This document shows, piece by piece, positions 44,908-51,524 of a stretch of DNA of 64,000 nt. Location of the stretch: positions 6,685,501 to 6,749,500 of the forward strand of contig NZ_CP031030.1 of the NCBI RefSeq assembly GCF_003711225.1. Reading direction: 5' to 3'. The translations under genes and the position numbers were made by a program. Source of the stretch: Runella sp. SP2. Its GTDB lineage: Bacteria > Bacteroidota > Bacteroidia > Cytophagales > Spirosomataceae. The notes beneath the pieces are model-generated. The model was not told the DNA's origin and searched no databases. It saw nothing but the letters and a program-made list of their open reading frames with translations. How positions within the stretch are numbered: position 1 is the first letter of the stretch; each line of letters opens with the position of its first letter.

Positions 44908-45336
44908 ATGAAATCGCTTATCACAACCATCGCATTAAGTCTTGTAGGTTTAACCACCGTAGCAGAAGCTCAACCTACTAGAAAATTCACTCAAGCCGAA
45001 TCTCAGTTATTGGCTACTTTGCCAACTGAAGATGCAAATGCTGCTACTTTCGTATCAGTTTCAACAATGACACCACAAATGCTAATAGCTTCATTGCCAG
45101 TAACTGATGAAAATATCGAAACTCCTGCTCCGCGTATCAGTGGTGCAAAATTGTTGGCCTCTTTACCAACTGTTGACGAAAATCCAGGTTTACCAACGGT
45201 AAAAATGAACTTTACAAAATTGTTAGCAGCGTTGCCTATCGCAGATGAGTTTACGCAAACAACGGTGTTGATTGACAGTCCATTGAATGTTGATACAAAA
45301 AGCCAAGCAACGGCAGTTCGTTTGTCGGAAGAATAA
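44908..45336 (+). CDS. Small secreted protein with four LLAxLP repeats
   Basis: A 142-residue protein, not from a family I recognise. The ATG at 44908 gives a clean signal peptide (MKSLITTIALSLVGLTTVAEA); an in-frame ATG at 44827 would only prepend hydrophilic residues. The mature part consists of four imperfect repeats of roughly 25-35 residues centred on QLLATLPTEDAN, MLIASLPVTDEN, KLLASLPTVDEN and KLLAALPIADEF, separated by Thr/Pro-rich linkers. The LLAxLPxxDE core looks like a short amphipathic helix with an acidic cap. It lies between the giant-protein array (same strand) and a convergent DUF4833 gene. It has its own candidate promoter and a terminator, so it is an independent unit. A role as a partner of the array proteins is only a positional guess. 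Confidence 0.8.
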   Translation: MKSLITTIALSLVGLTTVAEAQPTRKFTQAESQLLATLPTEDANAATFVSVSTMTPQMLIASLPVTDENIETPAPRISGAKLLASLPTVDENPGLPTVKMNFTKLLAALPIADEFTQTTVLIDSPLNVDTKSQATAVRLSEE

Positions 45337-45372
45337 ACTAGGTCGCTACACGATTCCAAAAATCAAGATCAT

Positions 45373-45411
45373 AAAAAAGCCCTCCTCTGAGCGATTCAGG
45401 GAGGGTTTTTT
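45373..45411. terminator. Intrinsic terminator between convergent genes
   Basis: GCCCTCC (45379-45385) and GGAGGG (45400-45405) form the core stem, with A and T tracts outside. It can serve both the LLAxLP gene (+) and the DUF4833 gene (-). Confidence 0.75.
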
Positions 45412-45430
45412 CTTTGGTGGAAACGTCGAA

Positions 45431-46000
45431 TTAGGAAGGTTTTATACGTTGAACCATGGTTTTTCCTGAGACGACGTCAGTGCCTTTGAGCTCGATAAAA
45501 AGCACGTTGGGTGACCAAAAAGAGCCTCCATCAATGCGAATAAAGACGCGACTCAGAATACATTCTTTTTTGTTGATGTCGGTATAAACGTGGTACTTGT
45601 TGTAATTATCTTTTCGTAAATGAAGTGGTAATTTTGAGTAAGCCACCGACCGCAAATCGTAACTTCCGTTGCTGTTGGCCTTGACGTTGATGCCGTAGGC
45701 AAACTTACGTTGAATAAAATTGAGGTCTTTCCTCATTCCTCCTTCAGGATACCGAATCCAGAAAACGTGTACGGGATCTTCGGCTTCTAAGTTGCCATTT
45801 TTGTCCACATTTAGCTCATAGCAAATTGTGTTGGTATTGGGGTCGCGTTGGATATAAAATAGCAGTTCTGGAATCCCGCGGGGCACAGGAAAGGTGTCGG
45901 GGTCGGGCAGTGGGGTATTGACCGACGAACCTTCGGGTGAAACGGCAGAGAATAAAAAAGGGATGGCTGTAAATAAAAAGACAAAAAGACTTTTCTTCAT
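45431..46000 (-). CDS. DUF4833 secreted protein
   Basis: A 189-residue exported protein. From MKKSLFVFLFTAIPFLFSAVS (signal peptide) the mature part carries the DUF4833 pattern: LLFYIQRDPNTNTICYELN, DPVHVFWIRYPEGGMRKDLNFIQRKFAYGI and, at the end, VLFIELKGTDVVSGKTMVQRI. A longer open start at 46069 overlaps the upstream kinase gene and lacks a leading signal. Its start is 10 bp from the stop of the PfkB gene, so it is probably the last gene of the lipid cluster transcript. The biochemical function of DUF4833 is not known to me. Confidence 0.85.
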   Translation of the reverse strand: MKKSLFVFLFTAIPFLFSAVSPEGSSVNTPLPDPDTFPVPRGIPELLFYIQRDPNTNTICYELNVDKNGNLEAEDPVHVFWIRYPEGGMRKDLNFIQRKFAYGINVKANSNGSYDLRSVAYSKLPLHLRKDNYNKYHVYTDINKKECILSRVFIRIDGGSFWSPNVLFIELKGTDVVSGKTMVQRIKPS

Positions 46001-46010
46001 AATAACAAGG

Positions 46011-46931
46011 CTATTGAAGCAGGGCTTCCGACCACGAAAAGACCTTTCGGTATCCGTTGTGAGCGCCAAACTTTAGTACGTTTTCTACTTTTTCAAAATC
46101 ACTAGAAAAAGGCCCCGATGCTTCGATTTTGATGGTGGCCATGGCGGCACCAAACTCGCCTGCTTCTTGGACAGATGCTCCTTTGATGCGCTGGTATAAA
46201 TACCCCGCCATGTAGGTGTCGCCGCAACCCGTAGCATCGGCTACTTGGGATGGGGTAAATGCAGGGATTTTGTGAAATACACCATCGGTATAGATAACCG
46301 AGCCGTGGCTTCCCAAAGTGATGATTACTTCTTTAACGCCCAAATCTGCCAAATATTCTGCCCCATCTTTCACACGGTGGTGGCCCGTCAATACCTCCAT
46401 TTCAAATTCGTTGGCTTTTAAAACACCAATATAAGGAAGCAATGCTTTTTTGTCGGCCCAATCGCGATAACGTACTTTTTGATTATCAACGTAACGCAAA
46501 AAGCCCTGAATGTCCAACGAAACCATGCCGCGACGCGCCAATTCTTTCACCAACTCCGCCGAAATATCGTCGGAAAGAAGCGGGCCTAAATGGAAAATCC
46601 GCGCTTGGAGGTCGGGGAGAGCGGGAACGTCAAAGGGCGTAGCTTTTTGCAAAACGTTTTGCTCGCGGTGGTTTTGGTCAAAGCTGTAAATGTTTTCAAA
46701 ATACACCGTGTGCTCGCTAGGTAAGGCAAATACTTCGGTGCCTGATTTACGCAATTCGGCGACTACTTTTAACTCTTCTGTCGCTACAGCTGTGATAAGA
46801 GCGTAGCTTATTTCGGCATTTTGCAATGCTTTTGAAAAGTAAAAAGAGGTGCCGCCAGGCATGTAGTTGGTTGATTGCGGGGTCACTACCTTATCAAGAG
46901 TAATGTGCCCGATGGTGCAAATGTCATACAT
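46011..46931 (-). CDS. PfkB-family carbohydrate/nucleoside kinase
   Basis: A 306-residue ATP-dependent kinase of the ribokinase superfamily. The start MYDICTIGHITLDKVV is the usual first strand. GGTSFYFSKAL corresponds to the substrate-binding glycine motif. The C-terminal signature VADATGCGDTYMAGYL contains the catalytic Asp in the anion-hole loop. VIITLGSHGSVIY is the ATP-side strand. The upstream 41-codon open extension (to 47054) overlaps the HAD gene and is unlikely. The phosphorylated substrate is not determined by sequence. In this cluster it could prepare a sugar or polyol phosphate for the neighbouring nucleotidyltransferase. It follows a HAD phosphatase after a 73-bp spacer with twin hairpins. 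Confidence 0.87.
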   Translation of the reverse strand: MYDICTIGHITLDKVVTPQSTNYMPGGTSFYFSKALQNAEISYALITAVATEELKVVAELRKSGTEVFALPSEHTVYFENIYSFDQNHREQNVLQKATPFDVPALPDLQARIFHLGPLLSDDISAELVKELARRGMVSLDIQGFLRYVDNQKVRYRDWADKKALLPYIGVLKANEFEMEVLTGHHRVKDGAEYLADLGVKEVIITLGSHGSVIYTDGVFHKIPAFTPSQVADATGCGDTYMAGYLYQRIKGASVQEAGEFGAAMATIKIEASGPFSSDFEKVENVLKFGAHNGYRKVFSWSEALLQ

Positions 46932-46968
46932 GGTTGTTAAATATATTGGTGTCTGTGTTTTGTACATT

Positions 46969-47015
46969 GGGTTGCTCACAACCCGCTCAAGTGTCAAGGG
47001 TTGCTCACAACCCGC
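46969..47015. repeat. Twin hairpin direct repeat
   Basis: GGGTTGCTCACAACCCGC occurs at 46969-46986 and 46998-47015 (29-bp period). Each copy is itself a stem-loop (GGGTTG/CAACCC). The second overlaps the stop of the HAD gene at 47005. Confidence 0.85.
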
Positions 47016-47703
47016 CGATAACCTCAAGAATCCGAGCAAAGTCATCAATTTCAACGTCAGCTTCCGAACTTACCTCGGTAGTTTCCCAGCCTTTTACGTT
47101 GAGCCAAATGGTTTGACAACCAACGGTTTTGGCAGGTACAATATCTTTGCTGTGTGAATCGCCAATGACGACACATTCGTGAGCAGCAAATCCCAGCTCT
47201 TTTACGCCCAAAGCATAAATGGCCGCATCGGGTTTACGAACCCCCACAACCGCCGATTCAACAATCGCTTGAAAATACCCCGCAATTCCGAAGTCTTGCA
47301 AAACGGTGGACAGATTTCCGTAAAAATTAGAAACCATCACCAAAGGATAGCGTTCGGCCAATTCAGCCAAAACGGGCGCTGCTTGCTGAACGGTACTTTT
47401 GGCAAACTGGTAACAGTCCTGGGCAATGGCTTCGCCAAGTGAGGCGGGTAGGTCAATGCCTTCGTTGCGCAAAAACAAAAACTGTTGTTCTACTTTCAGT
47501 TGTAACGTATCTAAAAAAGTGTGCCGAGGCTCAATAATTGGGTGAATGGCCAAGGCCCTTTCTCCGTAGGAATAGGCTTTCAGAAAAACTGCTTCTGGTA
47601 CACCTGCTTGGTGTTTTTCGTAGCTGTCCCAAAGTACCCTTCCCCAATGGAGGCCGTTGGTATCAATAGTGCCTCCGTAATCAAATAGCAATCCTTTTAT
47701 CAT
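47005..47703 (-). CDS. HAD-superfamily hydrolase
   Basis: A 232-residue cytosolic phosphatase-type HAD protein. Motif I is FDYGGTIDT: the nucleophile Asp is present, but the usual general acid two residues on (DxD) is Gly, as in the FDxGGT subset. Motif II Ser is in VMVSNFYGN, motif III Lys in GVRKPDAAIY, and motif IV in VVIGDSHSKDIVPAKTVG. The cap is an insertion after motif I, typical of the beta-phosphoglucomutase-like class. In a lipid head-group cluster it could dephosphorylate a phospho-intermediate, but the altered motif I leaves the activity uncertain. It lies 50 bp downstream of the membrane flippase-like gene, with a GTTA-rich spacer between. Confidence 0.85.
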   Translation of the reverse strand: MIKGLLFDYGGTIDTNGLHWGRVLWDSYEKHQAGVPEAVFLKAYSYGERALAIHPIIEPRHTFLDTLQLKVEQQFLFLRNEGIDLPASLGEAIAQDCYQFAKSTVQQAAPVLAELAERYPLVMVSNFYGNLSTVLQDFGIAGYFQAIVESAVVGVRKPDAAIYALGVKELGFAAHECVVIGDSHSKDIVPAKTVGCQTIWLNVKGWETTEVSSEADVEIDDFARILEVIGGL

Positions 47704-47753
47704 AAGTGACAGTCTGTTAACAGTTATTGGTTAACTGTTAATGGTGTTAAATA
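47704..47753. repeat. GTTA-rich inverted repeat spacer
   Basis: The spacer reads CTGTTAACAGTTATTGG then TTAACTGTTAA, giving overlapping inverted repeats of GTTAAC/AACAGTTA. Similar strings fill the spacers at 49720-49772 and 51430-51524. Confidence 0.55.
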
Positions 47754-48785
47754 TCAGTAAGTGAGCTCTTCTTCTTCTTCCTTGACAACAGGTTGCGCTT
47801 TTTTTGTTCTCATCATCAATAGTCCGATTCCAATCCAAACCACTTCACGGATGCGCGTTACCAACCCGATGAATACCCCCGCCGTGGCAGGCATACCCAC
47901 GGCCGTCAGGGCCAGCGCCAAGCCACCTTCGCGGGTGCCGAGCTGCATGGGTAAAAAGAAAATAAGGTTGGCAAACAACGACGACCCAGAGCTGATAATC
48001 AGCGAATCGACGATGGACATATTGAGCCCAATGGCTTGGCCTGTAAAGTAAATTTCGGCACAACCCACCACGCGCGCTGCAAATTCGAGCCAAAGTGAAG
48101 CGTGAAAGCGAGGACGTCGTTCGGCGTAGAGAATCCGAATTTGGTCGTCGATTTCGTGCAACGTATCGGCTTTGTTGGCCAGCATGGCTTGTACTTTATT
48201 CCCGACCCAAGGCAGGCGCGTCAGCAAGCGAAACGTACTGACGGTAAAGCCGCGCTTGTAGGCTCGCATAAACCAAAATCCCAGTATCAGCCCCACCACC
48301 AGCATAATCAAACAACCCGTGAGCATCAAAGGAGCCAGCGGCACAAAAGCAAAAATGAGCAAGATAGACGCCAGCCAGAAAATCACGTGCGAAAACATGT
48401 GCATCAGGCTGTAGAGCAGCACCGACGAACTTGCTTTCTGGAGTCCCAGCGTGGGCTTTAATTCCATAATGCGGTAAGGCTCACCGCCCAACGCCACAAA
48501 AGGCGTGATGTAATTAATCACATAGCCCGTAATGGTGAGTCGCAAAACTGACCCAAATGACAGATTGCTTTGGGGCAAATTAGGTTCCTCAATAATGGCT
48601 TTGAACGCCAACGCATTCAGGATATAAATCACCAACCAACTGCCAATGACGGGCACAAACCACCAACCTGTTTTTTGGATATTTTCCCAAATAACCTCAA
48701 TACCCAAGCCATGCACCATGTACACCAGCGTACCGATGCCAATGGCCATAAACAGGATTTTGTAGGTAACGGCGTTGATTTTCAC
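47754..48785 (-). CDS. Lysylphosphatidylglycerol synthase TM-region / flippase-like membrane protein
   Basis: A 343-residue integral membrane protein with about eight hydrophobic segments. It matches the LPG_synthase_TM (UPF0104/AglD-like) layout: ITPFVALGGEPYRIMELKP is the family's conserved PxxxGGEP-type motif in the first half, and LFANLIFFLPMQLGTREGGLALAL is its partner in the second half. The family includes the flippase half of MprF and probable lipid transporters. No aminoacyl-transfer domain is attached. Its start is separated from the stop of the CDP-alcohol phosphotransferase gene by a single base, so the two are translated together. Transport of the lipid made by that enzyme is a reasonable inference. 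The tail is acidic (EEEEELTY). Confidence 0.85.
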   Translation of the reverse strand: MKINAVTYKILFMAIGIGTLVYMVHGLGIEVIWENIQKTGWWFVPVIGSWLVIYILNALAFKAIIEEPNLPQSNLSFGSVLRLTITGYVINYITPFVALGGEPYRIMELKPTLGLQKASSSVLLYSLMHMFSHVIFWLASILLIFAFVPLAPLMLTGCLIMLVVGLILGFWFMRAYKRGFTVSTFRLLTRLPWVGNKVQAMLANKADTLHEIDDQIRILYAERRPRFHASLWLEFAARVVGCAEIYFTGQAIGLNMSIVDSLIISSGSSLFANLIFFLPMQLGTREGGLALALTAVGMPATAGVFIGLVTRIREVVWIGIGLLMMRTKKAQPVVKEEEEELTY

Positions 48786-48786
48786 G

Positions 48787-49719
48787 TTAGGCAGTTAGTT
48801 TTTGGTAAAAATGACGGCTTACTTTTTCCTGACTTACGCACATGTAAATCAAAATGGGGTTAAGCACAAAAATGTCGAAGAGAAAGTAAATCCACGCTTG
48901 GTCGATAAAGAGCCACAAAAACAAGAACAGTACGCGGGTGTTGAACTGAACGATGTTGGTATATTTCATCAACGGCTTGTTCATGGCCCGAAAATCGGTG
49001 ATAAGCCATTCGGGTAAGCCGTTTTGGAAGCGTTCGCGCACTACGCCCAAAAGTTTTTGAAGATTAGGCGAGAAACTTTCTTGTAATTTGGTGTAATTGA
49101 GGTAATTACGGGCAACGAGTTTCGGGAAGAAATGATTACTCCACGAAAGGGCATCGTATTCTTTTTGCAAATCGCGGCTGTTGTCTAACTCACTCCCAGA
49201 AGTTCCTTTGATAAAAAACAAGTGAACATTTCGGTAGTAGTCAGCCATGGCTGATTGAACGATGTGAGATAATCCTGCAATTACGCCAGGCACCCAAATC
49301 AGGGCGCTCCAGCCTTCGTTTTGACTGCGCAAGCAGATAGCGACGTGAATGGCAATGAACCAAAAATCGCCCGCCAGTCCGTCTAAAATACGTCCCAAAC
49401 GGCTTTTGTTGTTGGTCAAACGAGCCAACTGACCGTCGGCGCTGTCGAGGGAGTTGGCAAACACCAACGATAACATCCCGATGACGTTGATCCACAATTC
49501 TTGGTAATAAAAGAGAATCCCCGCCGCTACGCCAAAGAAAATACTGATGATGGTGACGGCGTTGGGCGTAATGCCGATTTTGGCACAAAAAAGTGCAATT
49601 TGGTAGCCAATGGGGCGGTAAAACCAAATGTCAATTCGCTCTTCGGTATCGCTGGACTTGAGCGAACTTTGAAATGCACTTGGCTGAGGCGTTTGGGTAT
49701 CTTTTGTCAATGTCTCCAT
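48787..49719 (-). CDS. CDP-alcohol phosphatidyltransferase-family membrane enzyme
   Basis: A 310-residue membrane enzyme that swaps CMP of a CDP-linked substrate for an alcohol. The CDP-alcohol motif is at about residues 92-120: DSADGQLARLTNNKSRLG, then RILDGLAGDFW. The DxxDGxxAR...G...D core is intact. The fourth acidic residue appears one position later than usual (DGLAGD instead of DxxxD). Several hydrophobic helices follow. A hydrophilic stretch (about 180-250, LDNSRDLQKEYDALSW...) is inserted between helices, longer than in minimal members. With the nucleotidyltransferase two genes upstream, it could use a CDP-activated head group and put phospho-head group on ceramide or diacylglycerol. 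The donor and acceptor are not shown. Its neighbour is a flippase-like protein one base away. Confidence 0.88.
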   Translation of the reverse strand: METLTKDTQTPQPSAFQSSLKSSDTEERIDIWFYRPIGYQIALFCAKIGITPNAVTIISIFFGVAAGILFYYQELWINVIGMLSLVFANSLDSADGQLARLTNNKSRLGRILDGLAGDFWFIAIHVAICLRSQNEGWSALIWVPGVIAGLSHIVQSAMADYYRNVHLFFIKGTSGSELDNSRDLQKEYDALSWSNHFFPKLVARNYLNYTKLQESFSPNLQKLLGVVRERFQNGLPEWLITDFRAMNKPLMKYTNIVQFNTRVLFLFLWLFIDQAWIYFLFDIFVLNPILIYMCVSQEKVSRHFYQKLTA

Positions 49720-49772
49720 TCGTTATCGTTAGTATAGGTAATGGTTAAGTATCAACGAGTAACTGATAACAG
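49720..49772. repeat. GTTA-rich spacer
   Basis: Contains CGTTATCGTTAG, ATGGTTAAG and AACTGATAACAGTTAACT, related to the spacers at 47704-47753 and 51430-51524. Confidence 0.4.
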
Positions 49773-50651
49773 TTAACTATTTACGGGCTGTAGTTCAAAT
49801 TGTTCGGCAATGGCTTGAGCGATATAAACGGATGCTTCTTGGCGGCAAGGCGCAAAACTTGGCCAGTCGTTGACGTCGATGAGGTGAAAATTACCGTGTT
49901 TGTCGATGATGGCATCGCCTCCGTAGATGTGAATGTTGAGTACTTCTGCCGAGGCGTTGGCGGCTTGTTGTAAGGCTTTTTCGTCAAACGGATAATAAAC
50001 TGATTGGCCGTTGATGTGTTCGTATTCGGCGTACTTGTGGTGATTGTTGGCGTACGGATAAAACCAGAAGAAAAAGTCGGTGTTGCGTACAGCATAAAAC
50101 TTTACCAAATCGCCGCGAAGGTGTTCCGAAATAACAGCATCGGGAATTTCGCGCAGGGCGTATTCTTGCAGCATTTCTTTGGCTTCTTCGGCAGTGGCGG
50201 CAAACGATACGTCTTCTTTGTGGATGGCATGGAAGTCACCTCTTTTTATCCAAAAACCCTTGCCTGGAAGGTTTTCAAAAACCTCGTCACCGTCATAGTC
50301 GGTCGGAACAATGAAGCTTTTGGGGTATGGAATCCCGTTTTCCAACAAGCTCTTGGTCATATTGGTACGGAAGCAGTTTTCAATCCCAAAGCCCGAATTG
50401 ACGATGATTTTTCCTTCGTTTTCTAACTGTTGTAATTTCTTTACCACCCGTTTTTGACGGGCCATGGTGAAAATGTACTGTTGAGGTATCTCAGTGGCTG
50501 CCAAGAAGGTATCTTCGTCCCAAAGCTGGACAGAGTAACCCATTTTTTCGAGCTCTTGGGTAACCAACAAAAAAATCGCACCGTCGTTGCCGACGTGATT
50601 TGGTGAAAATTTCTTGTTTCTAGTTACTCCGAGTAATGTTTTGGTTTTCAT
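49773..50651 (-). CDS. ATP-grasp (RimK-like) ligase
   Basis: A 292-residue probable ATP-grasp enzyme. Features: KPFWIKRGD-type first ATP-binding strand (GKGFWIKRGDFHAIH, about residue 140), a basic/acidic clamp region (AVISEHLRGDLVKFYAVRN), and the C-terminal metal-binding strand YGGDAIIDKHGNFHLIDVNDWPSF with the Asp and Asn ligands. ATP-grasp ligases join a carboxylate to an amine or similar nucleophile through an acyl phosphate. The substrate is not recognisable. The start MKTKTLLGVTRN (50651) is preferred over an ATG seven codons earlier. It sits between the nucleotidyltransferase (separated by a palindromic element) and the CDP-alcohol phosphotransferase, so modification of a lipid head group or precursor is plausible but unproven. 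Confidence 0.8.
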   Translation of the reverse strand: MKTKTLLGVTRNKKFSPNHVGNDGAIFLLVTQELEKMGYSVQLWDEDTFLAATEIPQQYIFTMARQKRVVKKLQQLENEGKIIVNSGFGIENCFRTNMTKSLLENGIPYPKSFIVPTDYDGDEVFENLPGKGFWIKRGDFHAIHKEDVSFAATAEEAKEMLQEYALREIPDAVISEHLRGDLVKFYAVRNTDFFFWFYPYANNHHKYAEYEHINGQSVYYPFDEKALQQAANASAEVLNIHIYGGDAIIDKHGNFHLIDVNDWPSFAPCRQEASVYIAQAIAEQFELQPVNS

Positions 50652-50675
50652 CGTAAGAATAGTTGATGTCAAATG

Positions 50676-50722
50676 AGACCTTCCAAGTTTTGAACTCGCT
50701 TGTAACCAAACTTGGAAGGTCT
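50676..50722. repeat. Large palindromic intergenic element
   Basis: Perfect 15-bp arms AGACCTTCCAAGTTT (50676-50690) and AAACTTGGAAGGTCT (50708-50722) around a 17-bp loop, in the gap between the nucleotidyltransferase stop and the ATP-grasp start. Related in layout to the element at 3588-3612. Confidence 0.85.
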
Positions 50723-50724
50723 TG

Positions 50725-51429
50725 CTAAGTTTCGCTTAAAAACAATTCGGCGGTTGCGATGTCCCTTACGTGGTCGATATCGACGATTTTTTGGAAGGGA
50801 AACGCCTTTAATTGCAATCCTTCGGCGACTAAACGTCGCTGAAAGTTGCGCATTCGATTGGTGCCACTTTCGACCGCCCGCGTTACCTGTGCCAGGGCTT
50901 TGCTGCGTAAACAGTAAATTCCGCCTGACACATAGCGAATTGACGAGTCGTTGGTATCACAAAAATCAGTAATGCCAAGTTGTTCGTCGGTACGAACAAA
51001 CAAGGGGCTTTCATCGTCCACAAACGACGTAACCGCCATCAGCCCGTCGAGCGTAGTTTCAGCTTCAAAAGCTTGTATATACGCCTCGAACTCTTCTTCC
51101 TTAAATACGGTGTCGGTGGTAGTTAAGCAAAAAGCGTTGGGTGCTTCGGTACTTTTTAGTAACTCGTAAAAGCTATGAAGCGAGCTAGGCGTTGTTTTTT
51201 TTACAATGTGAACAGATACGGGATACTTGGCCTGCAACAAATGCGCTTCGAGTACGGCTGAGTTTTCGTTGATAATAATATGAACGGATTCGGCACGGTT
51301 GCGGGCAAAGACCGCAATCAGGCGGTCAATCAGCATTTCGCCGTGCAACTGCACCATGGGTTTTGGAAGGGTAAATCCTTCCTTCGCCAATCGCGAACCT
51401 TCTCCCGCTGCTATGATTCCGTAATTCAT
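50725..51429 (-). CDS. Nucleotidyltransferase (MobA-like/sugar-1-phosphate type)
   Basis: A 234-residue NTP-transferase fold protein. The N-terminus MNYGIIAAGEGSRLAKEGFTLPKPMVQL is the GxGxR...KP signature that binds the nucleotide and the sugar/polyol phosphate. CLTTTDTVF supplies a metal-binding Asp strand, and IVDIDHVRDIATAE a second one near the end. It makes an NDP-activated compound from NTP and a phosphorylated sugar or alcohol. In a cluster with a CDP-alcohol phosphotransferase, a CTP-using enzyme producing a CDP-polyol (for example CDP-inositol-like) is the attractive reading; this is inference. It follows the DUF5686 gene across a repeat-filled spacer of about 95 bp. Confidence 0.85.
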   Translation of the reverse strand: MNYGIIAAGEGSRLAKEGFTLPKPMVQLHGEMLIDRLIAVFARNRAESVHIIINENSAVLEAHLLQAKYPVSVHIVKKTTPSSLHSFYELLKSTEAPNAFCLTTTDTVFKEEEFEAYIQAFEAETTLDGLMAVTSFVDDESPLFVRTDEQLGITDFCDTNDSSIRYVSGGIYCLRSKALAQVTRAVESGTNRMRNFQRRLVAEGLQLKAFPFQKIVDIDHVRDIATAELFLSET

Positions 51430-51524
51430 GTTGGTGTTTGTTATCTGTGTATCTGTTAACCGTTATCTGTGTATCTGTTAACCGTTATTGAACGGATAAC
51501 TAGTAACCAATAACAGATAACTAA
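51430..51524. repeat. 22-bp direct repeat and GTTA-rich spacer
   Basis: A 22-bp unit beginning GTTATCTGTGTATCTGTTAA is present twice in tandem (51440-51461, 51462-51483). It is followed by GTTATTG and inverted copies (AATAACAGATAACTAATTAA). Confidence 0.85.
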
